The notes under the pieces: generated by a model | What the model saw: the letters and a program-made list of their open reading frames with translations, nothing else | Databases searched by the model: none | Told to the model about the DNA's origin: nothing | Shown here: one piece after another, positions 17,111 to 26,310 of the stretch | How the letters are laid out: every line of letters begins with the position of its first letter | How positions within the stretch are numbered: the stretch's first letter is position 1 | Program-made: the position numbers and the translations under genes | From: an uncultured Hyphomonas sp. | Lineage (GTDB): Bacteria > Pseudomonadota > Alphaproteobacteria > Caulobacterales > Hyphomonadaceae | Reading direction: 5' to 3' | Length of the DNA: 64,000 nt | NCBI RefSeq assembly: GCF_963675305.1 | Contig: NZ_OY776147.1 | Coordinates: 3,286,001 to 3,350,000, forward strand

Positions 17111-18169
17111 TCAACGGCCGCTGAGCTTTGGGATGGCAGCCCAATAGTCGAAGTCCAGCAGCACGCCGTCGGCATATTTGCCGTCGCCGGTCTTGTAGGC
17201 GAAGGCGCCCGGGTCCTGGTCCTTCACGGCCACAAGGCGCAGGCGCAGGGCCCCTGCCTTGTCCGACAGGTCCGCCTTGTCCAGCACTTCGCTCCACGCA
17301 TAGATCGTGTCGCCGGCGAACAACGGGCTGGCATGCGTGCCGGCATTGATGGCCAGCACCTGGCCCGCATTGGCGAGACCGTTGAAGGCGAGCGAGCGAG
17401 CAATCGAGATCACCACACCGCCATAGATGAGGCGTTTGCCGAAACGGCTGGATTTCTGTCCGTGAGCGTCGAAGTGGACCTTCGCGGTGTTCTGGTAGAG
17501 GCGGGTCGCGATCTGGTGCTCGGCTTCTTCCACCGTCATGCCGTCGACGTGATTGATCTTCTCGCCGGTCTCATAATCTTCATAGCCGTAAGGCGAACCT
17601 GCGAGGGAAAAGTCCCAGTCCTCCATCGGGGCGAAGCCTTCCAGCTCATTTCCCGGCACGGCGTCCGGCAGGTCCGGAATGTGGGTGGGCGGTACGGCGG
17701 CATCCTCTTCCCACTTGTTCACCATCACCCAGCGCACGAACGACATGACCTCGATGCCATTCTGGTTGAAACCGCGTGTGCGGACCCAGACAACGCCGGT
17801 GCGCTTGTTGGAGTTTTCCTTCATGCCGATGACTTCCGACACGGTGTTCAGCGTGTCGCCCGGCATGATCGGACGGCGAATGCGGCCATCGGCATAGCCA
17901 AGGTTTGCGACCGCGTTCAGCGAGATGTCCGGGACCGACTTTCCGAAGACCACATGAAAGGCATGGATCGGATCGATGGCGAGGCCCGGCAGGCCAGCGG
18001 CCCGGGCAAACTCAGCCGAGGAATACTGGGCGTAGCGGTTCCCGGTCAGCGCGCGGTAGAGCGCGATGTCCCCCTCGGTCACCGTCTGGGGCGTGGCATG
18101 GACGAGTTCCATGCCGATCGAGAAGTCCTCGAAATAATTGCCGGGATTGGATTTGGTCTGTGCGGTCAT
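17111..18169 (-). CDS. mch: Mesaconyl-CoA hydratase (beta-methylmalyl-CoA dehydratase)
   Basis: 352 residues, double MaoC-like hotdog protein. The start 'NPGNYFEDFSIGMELVHATP' with 'TVTEGDIALYRALTGNRYA' and the middle 'HAFHVVFGKSVPDISLNAVA' closely match known mesaconyl-CoA hydratases. 'VIGMKENSNKRTGVVWVRT' is another shared block. It hydrates mesaconyl-C1-CoA to beta-methylmalyl-CoA in the ethylmalonyl-CoA pathway for acetate assimilation. A CitE/Mcl2-like gene three positions upstream on the same strand supports this role. Confidence 0.9.
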   Translation of the reverse strand: MTAQTKSNPGNYFEDFSIGMELVHATPQTVTEGDIALYRALTGNRYAQYSSAEFARAAGLPGLAIDPIHAFHVVFGKSVPDISLNAVANLGYADGRIRRPIMPGDTLNTVSEVIGMKENSNKRTGVVWVRTRGFNQNGIEVMSFVRWVMVNKWEEDAAVPPTHIPDLPDAVPGNELEGFAPMEDWDFSLAGSPYGYEDYETGEKINHVDGMTVEEAEHQIATRLYQNTAKVHFDAHGQKSSRFGKRLIYGGVVISIARSLAFNGLANAGQVLAINAGTHASPLFAGDTIYAWSEVLDKADLSDKAGALRLRLVAVKDQDPGAFAYKTGDGKYADGVLLDFDYWAAIPKLSGR

Positions 18170-18211
18170 GGCAGCCTCGGTTGCGGGGCTGCTGCTGGAC
18201 GACAGATCTCC

Positions 18212-18478
18212 CTAGATCTGCCAGCCGCCGCCCGTCATCTGATCGGCCATTACCTGCACGTTCGTGCCATGGGAAATCAAGGCCGGAGACGCCTGAAGCA
18301 CCCAAACCAGCGAAATCGCCGCAGTCAGCAAGCCCCCCAACATCGCCTTGTCCGTCAGGCGCACGCGCAGCCGGTCCAGCATGTGCGGACCGGACACGAG
18401 GTATGGCAGCCCGAAGAAGCAAAAACCGGCAAAGGCCAGGCAAAGGACTGCAGCGGCGGGAAGAGCAAACATCATCAT
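18212..18478 (-). CDS. Small two-helix membrane protein
   Basis: 88 residues with hydrophobic helices at about 3-27 and 46-66, linked by 'GPHMLDRLRVRLTDKAM', and a polar end. No family recognised. It lies 42 bases upstream of mch and 92 bases downstream of the arsC-like gene on the same strand, so it may be co-transcribed with them. Confidence 0.6.
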   Translation of the reverse strand: MMMFALPAAAVLCLAFAGFCFFGLPYLVSGPHMLDRLRVRLTDKAMLGGLLTAAISLVWVLQASPALISHGTNVQVMADQMTGGGWQI

Positions 18479-18570
18479 GCCGCAAGATTCGCGCGGAATG
18501 GCTTATATCCAGCGACAGGAATCGATGAAATTTGATCGAATCGGGCCATTTCGGCCCGAATTCGCAGTTT

Positions 18571-18918
18571 TCAGACGAGTTTCAGCAGGTCTTCCGGCGG
18601 GCGGCCCAGCACGGCCTTCTTGCCCTTGATGCCGATCGGGCGCTGGATCAGCTTCGGGTTCTCCGCCATCGCCTCGAAAACCGCCTCATCGGTGGCATCC
18701 GCATCGATGCCGGCCGCCGGGGCGTCCTTGGCGCGCAGGAAGGCGCGCGGGCTGACCCCGCCCATCTTCTTTGCGATGTCTTTCAGTTCCTCAACCGAAA
18801 GCCGTTCGGTGGCGTTCATGTATTTGCGCACCTCAGGCTCAACACCGGCCTCTTTCAGCATGTCCAGTCCCTTGCGGGAGGTGGAGCAGTTCGGATTGTG
18901 CAGGATCGTATAGGTCAT
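18571..18918 (-). CDS. ArsC/YfgD-family arsenate reductase-like protein
   Basis: 115 residues, thioredoxin-fold ArsC family. 'ILHNPNCSTSRKGLDMLKEA' has the catalytic Cys at residue 10 (NCSTSRK), and 'NPKLIQRPIGIKGKKAVLGR' contains the anion-binding Arg. No other arsenic gene is nearby, so it may be a general glutaredoxin-dependent reductase like YfgD rather than a dedicated resistance protein. It sits 20 bases after the CitE/Mcl2-like gene, probably co-transcribed. Confidence 0.85.
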   Translation of the reverse strand: MTYTILHNPNCSTSRKGLDMLKEAGVEPEVRKYMNATERLSVEELKDIAKKMGGVSPRAFLRAKDAPAAGIDADATDEAVFEAMAENPKLIQRPIGIKGKKAVLGRPPEDLLKLV

Positions 18919-18938
18919 CAGCGTCTCCCCTCTTTCGC

Positions 18939-19826
18939 TCAGGCCGTTTCGAATGCGCGGATGGCTTCATCCATCGCCACAGTGCGGCGGGCTTCGTCGA
19001 GATGCAGCAGCTCGGTCATCTTGCCATTCACTTTCAGCACACCCTTGCCGGCATTGGCGGGGTCGGCGAAGGCTTCGATCACGGCCTTGGCTTGCTCCAC
19101 ATCATGCTGGCTCGGCGCGAAGACGCGGTTGGCCGTTTCCAGCTGCGAGGGGTGGATCAGCGTCTTGCCGTCAAAGCCAAGGTCGCGGCCCTGTTCGCAT
19201 TCATTGATCAGGCCATCCTCATCCTTGATGTCATTGAAGACGCCATCAATCGCATAGAGGCCGTAGGCGCGCGCCGCCGCGATGGAGAGTTGCAATGCCG
19301 TCTGGAAAGCAATCCGGTCCGGTGTCATCCGGGCGCGGTATTCCTTGGCCAGATCGTTGGTGCCCATCACGAACGTGGTCAGGCGCGTGTCTTCAGACGC
19401 CGCTGCAATCTCTTCGACCCTGAGGATTGCCTTCGGCATTTCGATCATGACCCAGAGGCCGAAATCATTCGGCGCGCCAGCTTCAGTCAGCGCCGCATCC
19501 AGGGTCATGATGTCTGCAGCCGATTCCACTTTGGGCGCCAAAACGGCCTTGGCGCCGCACGCGACGGCGGCTTTGAGGTCATCCTCGCCCCATTCCGTGT
19601 TCAGCCCGTTCATACGGATGACGATCTCACGATGGCCATAACCACCCTGCTTCACGGCGCTCACGATGGCTTCGCGCGCCGTGAGCTTGGCGTCAGGCGC
19701 CACAGCATCTTCGAGGTCCAGCAAAAGCGTGTCGGCCGGCAGGCCGCGGGCCTTTTCGAGGGCCCGTTCATTGGCGCCCGGCATATAGAGACAGGAGCGG
19801 CGCGGGCGGTGCGTCTGTGAAGCCAT
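18939..19826 (-). CDS. CitE/HpcH-family lyase, Mcl2-like (malyl-CoA thioesterase or lyase)
   Basis: 295 residues, TIM-barrel HpcH/HpaI family. 'RRSCLYMPGANERALEKA' starts it, with 'LLLDLEDAVAPDAK', 'IVIRMNGLNTEWGEDDL', metal-site 'WVMIEMPKAIL' and 'FVMGTNDLAKEYRA', and the end 'GFDGKTLIHPSQLETANRVF'. The N-terminus resembles CitE-like and (3S)-malyl-CoA thioesterase (Mcl2) proteins more than Mcl1. With mch nearby, hydrolysis or cleavage of malyl-CoA species in the ethylmalonyl-CoA pathway is the likely job. Thioesterase versus lyase cannot be settled from sequence alone. Confidence 0.8.
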   Translation of the reverse strand: MASQTHRPRRSCLYMPGANERALEKARGLPADTLLLDLEDAVAPDAKLTAREAIVSAVKQGGYGHREIVIRMNGLNTEWGEDDLKAAVACGAKAVLAPKVESAADIMTLDAALTEAGAPNDFGLWVMIEMPKAILRVEEIAAASEDTRLTTFVMGTNDLAKEYRARMTPDRIAFQTALQLSIAAARAYGLYAIDGVFNDIKDEDGLINECEQGRDLGFDGKTLIHPSQLETANRVFAPSQHDVEQAKAVIEAFADPANAGKGVLKVNGKMTELLHLDEARRTVAMDEAIRAFETA

Positions 19827-19955
19827 GGTCGTTCAATCCCTTTTCAAGCGCGCGGACTATCGCCCTGCACTGCAACTGGTGCAACTGCGGCAATTGCTTC
19901 CCGGCAAGAAAACCGGTTAGCTCGCCGATCCATTCAAATATCCCGGAACCTTTAA

Positions 19956-20477
19956 ATGAATTGGCGTGCCCTGCTCCTAATGCTGCCTGCGGTTGCCGCG
20001 CCTGCACTGCAGGCCTTCGCTGAGCCGATTACCATCATCGAGCTTCGGGACGAGTTCGCCAAGCGCGATGCCGAAGCGCTCGATATTGCCTATCTCGATG
20101 GGCACCCGGTGATGACCGGAGAAATGCTGGGGCAGAGCTTCGATGCGATCTTGCGCGATTGCGCGGGCCCACAGAAGGCCTGTGAAGCGATCCGTTATGT
20201 CTCCTGCCGCGAAATGCCGGGCTTTTCCCGCATCGAAGCGCTGGAAGTCGCGAATGCGCACAATGCCGGCTACAAGAACGCGGCTGCCTATGCCGAAGAG
20301 AAATGGTTCGGACAGGTCGTCTGCATTCGCCTGCAGCAGGATTTCCGGGACGATGTGCAGTTTGGCTTCCCTCAGATCTTCGAGTGGCAGATGGAACTGG
20401 AGGACTTCCTCCAGGAAATGGACGACGCCCAGGCTGACAAACTGGCGGTAAACGTCCTCGACAACGCCGCAGAATAG
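19956..20477 (+). CDS. Secreted protein, possibly YbjN-like
   Basis: 173 residues. A signal peptide (MNWRALLLMLPAVAAPALQAFA) is followed by a mature domain with 'CEAIRYVSCREMPGFSRIEA' and 'NAHNAGYKNAAAYAEEKWFG', then 'VCIRLQQDF'. The order of an aromatic-Cys strand, an 'N..N' helix and a strand near 'QDF' resembles YbjN-domain proteins, which have a periplasmic or regulatory role without a known reaction. The similarity is by eye only. The beta-lactamase-fold gene begins 16 bases downstream. Confidence 0.65.
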   Translation: MNWRALLLMLPAVAAPALQAFAEPITIIELRDEFAKRDAEALDIAYLDGHPVMTGEMLGQSFDAILRDCAGPQKACEAIRYVSCREMPGFSRIEALEVANAHNAGYKNAAAYAEEKWFGQVVCIRLQQDFRDDVQFGFPQIFEWQMELEDFLQEMDDAQADKLAVNVLDNAAE

Positions 20478-20493
20478 GCCGTATGGCCGGGGG

Positions 20494-21597
20494 ATGACTG
20501 ACTTCCCGATTTCCGGCTTTACCGCCCCAGGCCTTGAATCCGTTCGCGACGCATTCGAGGCGAATTTCAATGAAACCGACGAACTCGGCGCCGGGTTCGC
20601 GGTTTACCACCGCGGCGAACTGGTCGCCTCTCTGCTTGGCGGCTGGGCCGACCGGCAGAAAACGACCCCCTGGGGCGCCGACACGCTGGTCCCGGTCTAT
20701 TCCACAACCAAGGGCATCGCCGCCTTCGTGCTCGCCTCTCTCGTCGATACGCTGCCAGACGGTTACGAAACGCCCGTTGCAACCGTCTGGCCGGAATTTG
20801 CCGCCAATGGCAAAGACGCCGTCACGATCGGACAGGCACTGAGTCATCAGGCAGGCTTGCCGGGTTTCCCGGAAGAGATCGACCCCGAGCTCTGGCTGGA
20901 CCCGTCCGCCTGCGCCGCCGCCATCGCAGAGCTCGCGCCGATGTGGCCGCCGGGCACCGCGCATGGCTACCACCCGCTGACCTGGGGCTATATCGCCGGA
21001 GAGATCGCCCGCCGGATCAGTGGCGAGTCGCTGGGCACGACGCTGAAATCCATGTTCTCGGATGTGGATTTTCATATTGGCCTGCCCGCCAGCGAACATG
21101 ATCGCTGCGCCGACATCAAACGCCCGAACGCCCTCGCAGACCTTGGTGAGCTGAACGATTACCGCAAGGCCGCCTTCGTCTACAAATGGTCGGCCCCCAA
21201 CCGCGGCGGCGCCATCTGGCGCGAGATCGAAATCCCTTCTGCGAACGGCCACGGCACAGCAGAGAGCGTCGGGGCGATTTACCATCACTATGCCCGCAGC
21301 GGCGGCGGAAAGCTCCGCTCCGGCATCTTCGAGGACCTGATCCGCCCGCGCACGCACGGGCCCGATCTCGTCCTGCCACTGGAGACGAGCTTCGGCGCCG
21401 GCATCATGCTGAACACGCACGGCCTGTTCGGCCCGAACCCGGCCACGCTCGGCCATTCCGGCTGGGGCGGATCGATGGCGGTCTCCGATCCGGACGCGGA
21501 ACTCACCTGCGCCTATGTCATGAACAGGCAGTCGAATGTGCTGGTCGGCGATCCGCGTGCCGTGCGCCTCGTCGAAGCCGTCTACGCCGCCCTCTGA
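20494..21597 (+). CDS. Serine hydrolase of the beta-lactamase/EstB family
   Basis: 367 residues. The class C beta-lactamase fold motif SxxK is 'VYSTTKGIAAFVLA' (Ser about 70), and 'YHPLTWGYIAGEI' supplies the YxN/YHP-type second motif. 'GHSGWGGSMAVSDPD' near the end takes the place of KTG. No signal peptide, so probably cytoplasmic. Relatives are esterases or peptidases (EstB, carboxylesterase VIII) rather than true beta-lactamases. The next gene starts 1 base after its stop. Confidence 0.85.
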   Translation: MTDFPISGFTAPGLESVRDAFEANFNETDELGAGFAVYHRGELVASLLGGWADRQKTTPWGADTLVPVYSTTKGIAAFVLASLVDTLPDGYETPVATVWPEFAANGKDAVTIGQALSHQAGLPGFPEEIDPELWLDPSACAAAIAELAPMWPPGTAHGYHPLTWGYIAGEIARRISGESLGTTLKSMFSDVDFHIGLPASEHDRCADIKRPNALADLGELNDYRKAAFVYKWSAPNRGGAIWREIEIPSANGHGTAESVGAIYHHYARSGGGKLRSGIFEDLIRPRTHGPDLVLPLETSFGAGIMLNTHGLFGPNPATLGHSGWGGSMAVSDPDAELTCAYVMNRQSNVLVGDPRAVRLVEAVYAAL

Positions 21598-21598
21598 C

Positions 21599-22216
21599 AT
21601 GTTCGCCTCGCTCGACTGGCCTGCCTTTATTGTTGCCATGCTGGCCGTGGAACTGACGCCCGGCCCGAACATGGGATGGCTGGCCACCCTGTCGGCCCGG
21701 GCGGGCCGCAAGCATGGCCTGAAAGCGGTCGCCGGCATCACGCTGGGCCTCGCCGTGCAACTGGTTGCGGCGGCGACCGGCCTGTCCGCCGTACTTGCCG
21801 GGTCGATCACGCTTTATGAGGCGCTGCGCTGGGGCGGGGTGGCCTTCATGCTCTACCTCGCCTGGGAAGCCTTCCGGGACGATGGCTCTGCTCCGCCCGC
21901 CATGGCGAACAAGCTCGCCGGGTTCCGGCGCGGCCTGATCGCCAACCTCCTCAATCCGAAAGCACTGGTGTTCTACCTGCTTGTCGTCGGCCAGTTCGCC
22001 GATCCACAGCTCGGCCACCTCTGGTTACAGATCCTCATCCTCGGCAGTCTGCATATTCTGCTGTCGCTGATCGTCCATGTGACCATCGTCCTTGTGGCGG
22101 ATCATCTGGGCACATTGCTGGAGAAATGGCGGACATCTTTCGCCGCGCGGCTCGGTTTCGGTCTGGCGCTGGCGGTGGTGGCCCTGTGGATCGCCATGTC
22201 GACCGCGCGGCCCTGA
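21599..22216 (+). CDS. LysE/RhtB-family translocator
   Basis: 205 residues with about six transmembrane helices. 'AMLAVELTPGPNMGWLATLS' is the N-terminal LysE/RhtB signature and 'FRRGLIANLLNPKALVFYLL' the second. This family exports amino acids or derivatives across the inner membrane. The start at ATG 21599, directly after the hydrolase stop, gives the usual length; an upstream in-frame start would overlap that gene. A strong terminator follows. A second LysE-type gene lies at 59590. Confidence 0.87.
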   Translation: MFASLDWPAFIVAMLAVELTPGPNMGWLATLSARAGRKHGLKAVAGITLGLAVQLVAAATGLSAVLAGSITLYEALRWGGVAFMLYLAWEAFRDDGSAPPAMANKLAGFRRGLIANLLNPKALVFYLLVVGQFADPQLGHLWLQILILGSLHILLSLIVHVTIVLVADHLGTLLEKWRTSFAARLGFGLALAVVALWIAMSTARP

Positions 22217-22303
22217 CGGGCGAATTCTTCGCAATCTGGCCTGCTTGTTGCAGGATAGGCCCTCAGATAGGATTTCCCATCTCTATCTGTCAGAAACTGA
22301 CAC

Positions 22304-22340
22304 GCCCCGGCGCCAATCCCTCGGCCCGGGGCATTTTTTT
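22304..22340 (+). terminator. Rho-independent terminator after the LysE-type gene
   Basis: Arms GCCCCGG (22304-22310) and CCGGGGC (22326-22332) enclose a 15-base loop and are followed by A and seven T residues (22334-22340). It lies between convergent genes and is oriented for the plus strand. Confidence 0.85.
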
Positions 22341-22349
22341 ATCCTGAAA

Positions 22350-23282
22350 TCAGACAGGCCGGGCCGCCCGCGCCAGTCGCCTTGCCTTGGCCTCGCCCAT
22401 CATGGAGTCGATGGTGAACACCGCAAGCGCCAGCCAGATGAACCCGAAGGCAATCGCCAATGTCAGGCCGAACGGCTCGCGGAAGATGAAGACGGCAATC
22501 AGGAATTGAATGCTCGGCCCGATATACTGCATCATGCCCACGGTGGAGAGTTTCAGCCGCTTGGCTGCCAGCGCAAACAGGATCAGCGGAAACGCCGTGA
22601 TCGGCCCGGCCGCCATCAGCAACGGGATGTCCCAGCCGCCCTGCCCCATCAGCCGCCCGCCGGGTTGCTGCGCAAACCAGATCAGCCAGCCAAGCGCCAG
22701 CGGCACCAGGACGACGACTTCCATCAGGAAGCCGGCCCGGCTGTCGACCGCCATCTTTTTCCGGATCACGCCATAAGACGCAAAGCTCATGCACAAGAAG
22801 AGCGCGATCCATGGCACATGGCCATACGCGACCGTCACCACTGCCACCCCGATTGCCGCAATCGCAACCGATGCCCACTGCGCCGGGCGCAGCGTCTCGG
22901 TGAAGAAGACCATGCCGAACAACACGCTGACCAGCGGATTGATGAAATAGCCGAGCGAGGCCTCAATCGTCCGGTCGGCGTTCACCGCCCAGATATAGAC
23001 GCCCCAATTGGCTCCGATCACCAGACCGGACAGGATCAGCCATTTTGCCGTGCGCCAATGGAAAGCGGTCCGGATATCGCGCCAATTGCCCGCCAGCCCG
23101 ATGAGGAGCAGCGCCGTCGGCACCGACCAGATGATCCTGTGGGCGAGCAATTCCTGCGGCAGGACATGCCGCATCGCCCGGATGTACAGCGGCAAGCTGC
23201 CCCAGATGAAATAGGCCGTCAGGCCGACAAGAAATCCGAAGCGCTGGCTCGAAGACATGCGCCGCGCTGTATCAACACCCAT
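22350..23282 (-). CDS. rarD: RarD-type EamA transporter
   Basis: 310 residues, ten predicted transmembrane helices. 'YFIWGSLPLYIRAMRHVLPQ' and 'LLAHRIIWSVPTALLL' near the start, then 'WGVYIWAVNADRTIEASLGY' and 'FINPLVSVLFGMVFF', are hallmarks of RarD. The family is named after chloramphenicol sensitivity; its physiological substrate is unknown. The start may instead be the internal ATG at MSSSQRFG, nine codons in. It is convergent with the LysE-type gene and divergent from the MscS gene. Confidence 0.85.
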   Translation of the reverse strand: MGVDTARRMSSSQRFGFLVGLTAYFIWGSLPLYIRAMRHVLPQELLAHRIIWSVPTALLLIGLAGNWRDIRTAFHWRTAKWLILSGLVIGANWGVYIWAVNADRTIEASLGYFINPLVSVLFGMVFFTETLRPAQWASVAIAAIGVAVVTVAYGHVPWIALFLCMSFASYGVIRKKMAVDSRAGFLMEVVVLVPLALGWLIWFAQQPGGRLMGQGGWDIPLLMAAGPITAFPLILFALAAKRLKLSTVGMMQYIGPSIQFLIAVFIFREPFGLTLAIAFGFIWLALAVFTIDSMMGEAKARRLARAARPV

Positions 23283-23384
23283 GCGCCTTGGATAGTCACG
23301 AATTCCTGCGCTGTTTGCCTTGCTGCCCGCTTGGTCTAGATTTCAGGGAAACGGCCCCCAAACCCGACGGAGACATCCCGCCTG

Positions 23385-24764
23385 ATGGATGAAGAAACAT
23401 CCCCCACGCTTCTCAATACGCTGAAGTTTGAAGACGTGTTGCGGTCCATCCGCGATGATGTCGTCAACCTGGCTGCCGAGTTCATTTCCTACGCGTCGCT
23501 ATGGCAGTTCCTGGCCATCATCATTGCCGGCATTGCCGGGTTCTTCCTGTCGCGTGTGCCGGTCACCCGGCTCCGGAAACTGGCTGAAAGCCGCGAGCGG
23601 CCGGATGTCGTGTTCCACGCCGCGATCTCATCGGCGCGGATTGTCTGGCCGGTCGTGACCGCCCTCCTGCTCTGGATCACCACGCCGGCCTTTGAACAAT
23701 TCGGCCTGCGTAACGAGATCCTGCGCGTTGCCGCCAGCCTGCTGAATGCGTGGATTATCGTCCGCCTGATCACGTCGAACATCCGTGACGGGATGGTGGC
23801 CAATACGCTGGCCCTGCTCGCCTGGCTGATCGCCGCGCTCTACATCCTGCGACTGCTGCAGCCAGTGACCCAGTCGCTCGACTCCACGATCATCGACTTC
23901 GGCGGCGTGAAGTTTTCGATCCTGCGCCTGCTGACGAGTCTTGCTGTCGCCGCCTTCGCCCTCTGGCTCGGCCGGATCGCCGGGGACGCCGCCCAGGCCC
24001 AGCTGCGCAGTTCGAAGAAACTGACGCCCTCCATGGCAGGCCTGCTGGGCCAGGTCCTGAAGATCGCCTTCATCATCATCGCCATCCTGATCGCGCTCCA
24101 GGTGGTTGGCGTGAACCTGACCGCCCTCACGATCCTCTCCGGGACGCTCGGTATTGGTATCGGCTTTGGCCTGCAGGCGATCTTTTCGAACTTCGTGTCG
24201 GGCGTGATCATCCTGATCGAAAAGTCCGTCAAAGTGGGCGACTTCATCGAGCTTCAGTCCGGTGTCACCGGCCTCGTGCGCGAGATCAATATCCGCTCCA
24301 CGCTGGTCACCACAAACGACAATGTCGACATCCTCGTGCCCAATGAGGAGTTCATCAAGGCGCAGGTCATCAACTGGACCCTGCGCGAAGCCCGCCGGCG
24401 TGCCCATGTACCATTCGGGGTCGCCTACGGATCCGACAAGGAACTTGTCCGCAAGGCCGGCCTTGAAGCCGCAGATGAAGTCGAGTGGACGCTGAAAGGC
24501 ATGCCCGGCCGCCAGCCGCAGGTCTGGCTCACCAAGTTCGGGGACTCGGCTCTCGAATTCGAACTCGTCGTCTGGCTCACCGACGCCGCTGTCGCCCGTC
24601 CGGCACGCGTGGTGGCAGATTATAATTGGGCGCTGCATACGGCGCTCGAGAAGTACGAACTCGAAATCCCCTTCCCGCAGCGCGACCTGCATCTCAAAAG
24701 CGCCGCGGACCTCAACGTGACGGTCGAGACCCGCAAAGCGAAGTTTGATTCGGGAACGGACTAG
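23385..24764 (+). CDS. MscS-family mechanosensitive ion channel
   Basis: 459 residues. About five hydrophobic segments in the first 270 residues, then the pore helix and beta domain: 'GIGIGFGLQAIFSNFVSGVI' followed by 'LIEKSVKVGDFIELQSGVTG' and 'VREINIRSTLVTTNDNVDIL'. 'VPNEEFIKAQVINWTL' completes the classic MscS core. It would open under membrane tension to release solutes during osmotic downshock. More N-terminal helices than E. coli MscS place it in the mid-length group. The stop overlaps the asd stop on the other strand at CTAG 24761-24764. Confidence 0.92.
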   Translation: MDEETSPTLLNTLKFEDVLRSIRDDVVNLAAEFISYASLWQFLAIIIAGIAGFFLSRVPVTRLRKLAESRERPDVVFHAAISSARIVWPVVTALLLWITTPAFEQFGLRNEILRVAASLLNAWIIVRLITSNIRDGMVANTLALLAWLIAALYILRLLQPVTQSLDSTIIDFGGVKFSILRLLTSLAVAAFALWLGRIAGDAAQAQLRSSKKLTPSMAGLLGQVLKIAFIIIAILIALQVVGVNLTALTILSGTLGIGIGFGLQAIFSNFVSGVIILIEKSVKVGDFIELQSGVTGLVREINIRSTLVTTNDNVDILVPNEEFIKAQVINWTLREARRRAHVPFGVAYGSDKELVRKAGLEAADEVEWTLKGMPGRQPQVWLTKFGDSALEFELVVWLTDAAVARPARVVADYNWALHTALEKYELEIPFPQRDLHLKSAADLNVTVETRKAKFDSGTD

Positions 24765-25804
24765 TCCGTTACGGCGGGCTGCTTCTCCGGCTTGATGACA
24801 CCGCGGTTCAGGAGTTCCTCGGCGATCTGCACCGCGTTGAGCGCCGCGCCCTTGCGCAGATTATCAGAGACGCACCAGAACATCAGGCCGTTCTCAACGG
24901 TCGGGTCCTTGCGCACACGGCTGATGAAAGTTGCCCAGTCACCAACGCATTCCTTCGGCGTGATGTAGAGGTCTTCCTTCGGATCATCGACCAGCATGAT
25001 GCCGGGGCTTTCGCGCAGCAGGTCCTGCGCTTCCTTGGCGCTCATCGGCGCGTTCAGCTCCACGCTGACGGCTTCGGAGTGGCCGACGAAAACCGGCACG
25101 CGCACACAGGTCGCGACAAGTTCGATGCTCTCGTCGATGATCTTCTTCGTCTCGACGCGCATCTTCCACTCTTCCTTGGTGAAACCGTCATCCATGAAGA
25201 CGTCGATCTGCGGGATCACGTTGAAGGCAATTTCCTTCTGGAAGATCTCGGGCGTCGGCTCATCGTTCACATAGATGCCGCGGGTCTGGTTCCACAGCTC
25301 GTCCATGGCATCCTTGCCGGCGCCGGAGACCGACTGATAGGTCGAGCAGACGACGCGCTTGACGCCGACGGCATCGTGCAGCGGCTTCAGCGCCACCACG
25401 AGCTGCGCGGTCGAGCAGTTCGGGTTCGCGATAATCATCTTCTTCTTGTAGTCCATCACCGCTTCGCCATTGCATTCAGGCACGACCAGCGGGACGTCCG
25501 GATCCATCCGCCAGGCGGAGGAATTGTCGATGGTGATGGCGCCGGCCTTCGCGATCTTCGGGCACCATTGTTTCGCGGTGGACCCGCCCGCCGACATCAG
25601 GACAAGATCGACCTTGGAAAAGTCAAAGCTCTCAATGTCCTGACATTTCAGCGTGCGGTCGCCGAAGGAGACTTCCTTGCCCAGAGACCGGCGCGATGCC
25701 ACGGCGTGGACTTCGTCCGCCGGGAACATGCGTTCGTCCAGAATGGCCAGCAATTCACGCCCGACATTCCCTGTCGCGCCGACAATCGCAATCCGTGTGC
25801 CCAT
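24761..25804 (-). CDS. asd: Aspartate-semialdehyde dehydrogenase
   Basis: 347 residues from ATG 25804 (MGTRIAIVGATGNVGREL), which has a good GAGGAG ribosome site; an in-frame start 20 codons upstream is less likely. It reduces aspartyl phosphate to the semialdehyde for lysine, threonine and methionine. NADP-binding 'GATGNVG', phosphate/active Cys 'IIANPNCSTAQLVVALKPLH' and 'STYQSVSGAGKDAMDEL' are all present. The 3' end shares a CTAG with mscS. Confidence 0.97.
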   Translation of the reverse strand: MGTRIAIVGATGNVGRELLAILDERMFPADEVHAVASRRSLGKEVSFGDRTLKCQDIESFDFSKVDLVLMSAGGSTAKQWCPKIAKAGAITIDNSSAWRMDPDVPLVVPECNGEAVMDYKKKMIIANPNCSTAQLVVALKPLHDAVGVKRVVCSTYQSVSGAGKDAMDELWNQTRGIYVNDEPTPEIFQKEIAFNVIPQIDVFMDDGFTKEEWKMRVETKKIIDESIELVATCVRVPVFVGHSEAVSVELNAPMSAKEAQDLLRESPGIMLVDDPKEDLYITPKECVGDWATFISRVRKDPTVENGLMFWCVSDNLRKGAALNAVQIAEELLNRGVIKPEKQPAVTD

Positions 25805-25938
25805 GGCTCTTTCGCTCCTCGTCATTCGAGGCGGGCTTATGACGCATTTCCAGTCGATGCGCAAAGCCTGTTGCCATTCCGGGCCCTGTCAGGCAGACCG
25901 AAGGGGCTCCCGGAGACACATATGGAGGCCCCTGCCCC

Positions 25939-26310
25939 ATGCTCGACGACGTAATTGCCCGCTATATCCAAAGCTATAATGCCCGTGACATTGACGGCAT
26001 GCTCGACTGCGTGACCGAAGATGTCGTGTTCGAAAACATCTCCAATGCCGGCGGCTCCATGCGCCTCGACGGCAAGGACATGATGCGGCAGGTGGCCGAA
26101 CTTTCCGGCAATGCCTTCTCCTATCGCCGCCAGCGGCTGATCAATGTCGTCTCCGGCGCCGGAAAAGCCGCAGCTGAAGTCGAATTCGAAGGCAAGGCCG
26201 CTGTCGACCTGCCAAACGGCGTGAAAGCCGGTGAGACCGTGAAAGTGCGCGGTGCCAGCTTCTTCGAATTCCGCGGCGACCTGCTCTGCCGGATTGCCGA
26301 TTACAGCTAG
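25939..26310 (+). CDS. SnoaL/NTF2-like protein
   Basis: 123 residues of a single NTF2-like cone: 'RYIQSYNARDIDGMLDCVTE' starts the first helices, then 'DVVFENISNAGGSMRLDGKD'. Such proteins act as isomerases, dehydratases or binding folds; no catalytic set is obvious here. It shares a CTAG stop overlap (26307-26310) with the convergent amidohydrolase. Confidence 0.75.
   Translation: MLDDVIARYIQSYNARDIDGMLDCVTEDVVFENISNAGGSMRLDGKDMMRQVAELSGNAFSYRRQRLINVVSGAGKAAAEVEFEGKAAVDLPNGVKAGETVKVRGASFFEFRGDLLCRIADYS

Noticed and set aside
20035..21810. 591-codon minus-strand ORF across the YbjN-like, hydrolase and LysE genes
   Set aside because: It spans three well-supported plus-strand genes and has no recognisable domain.
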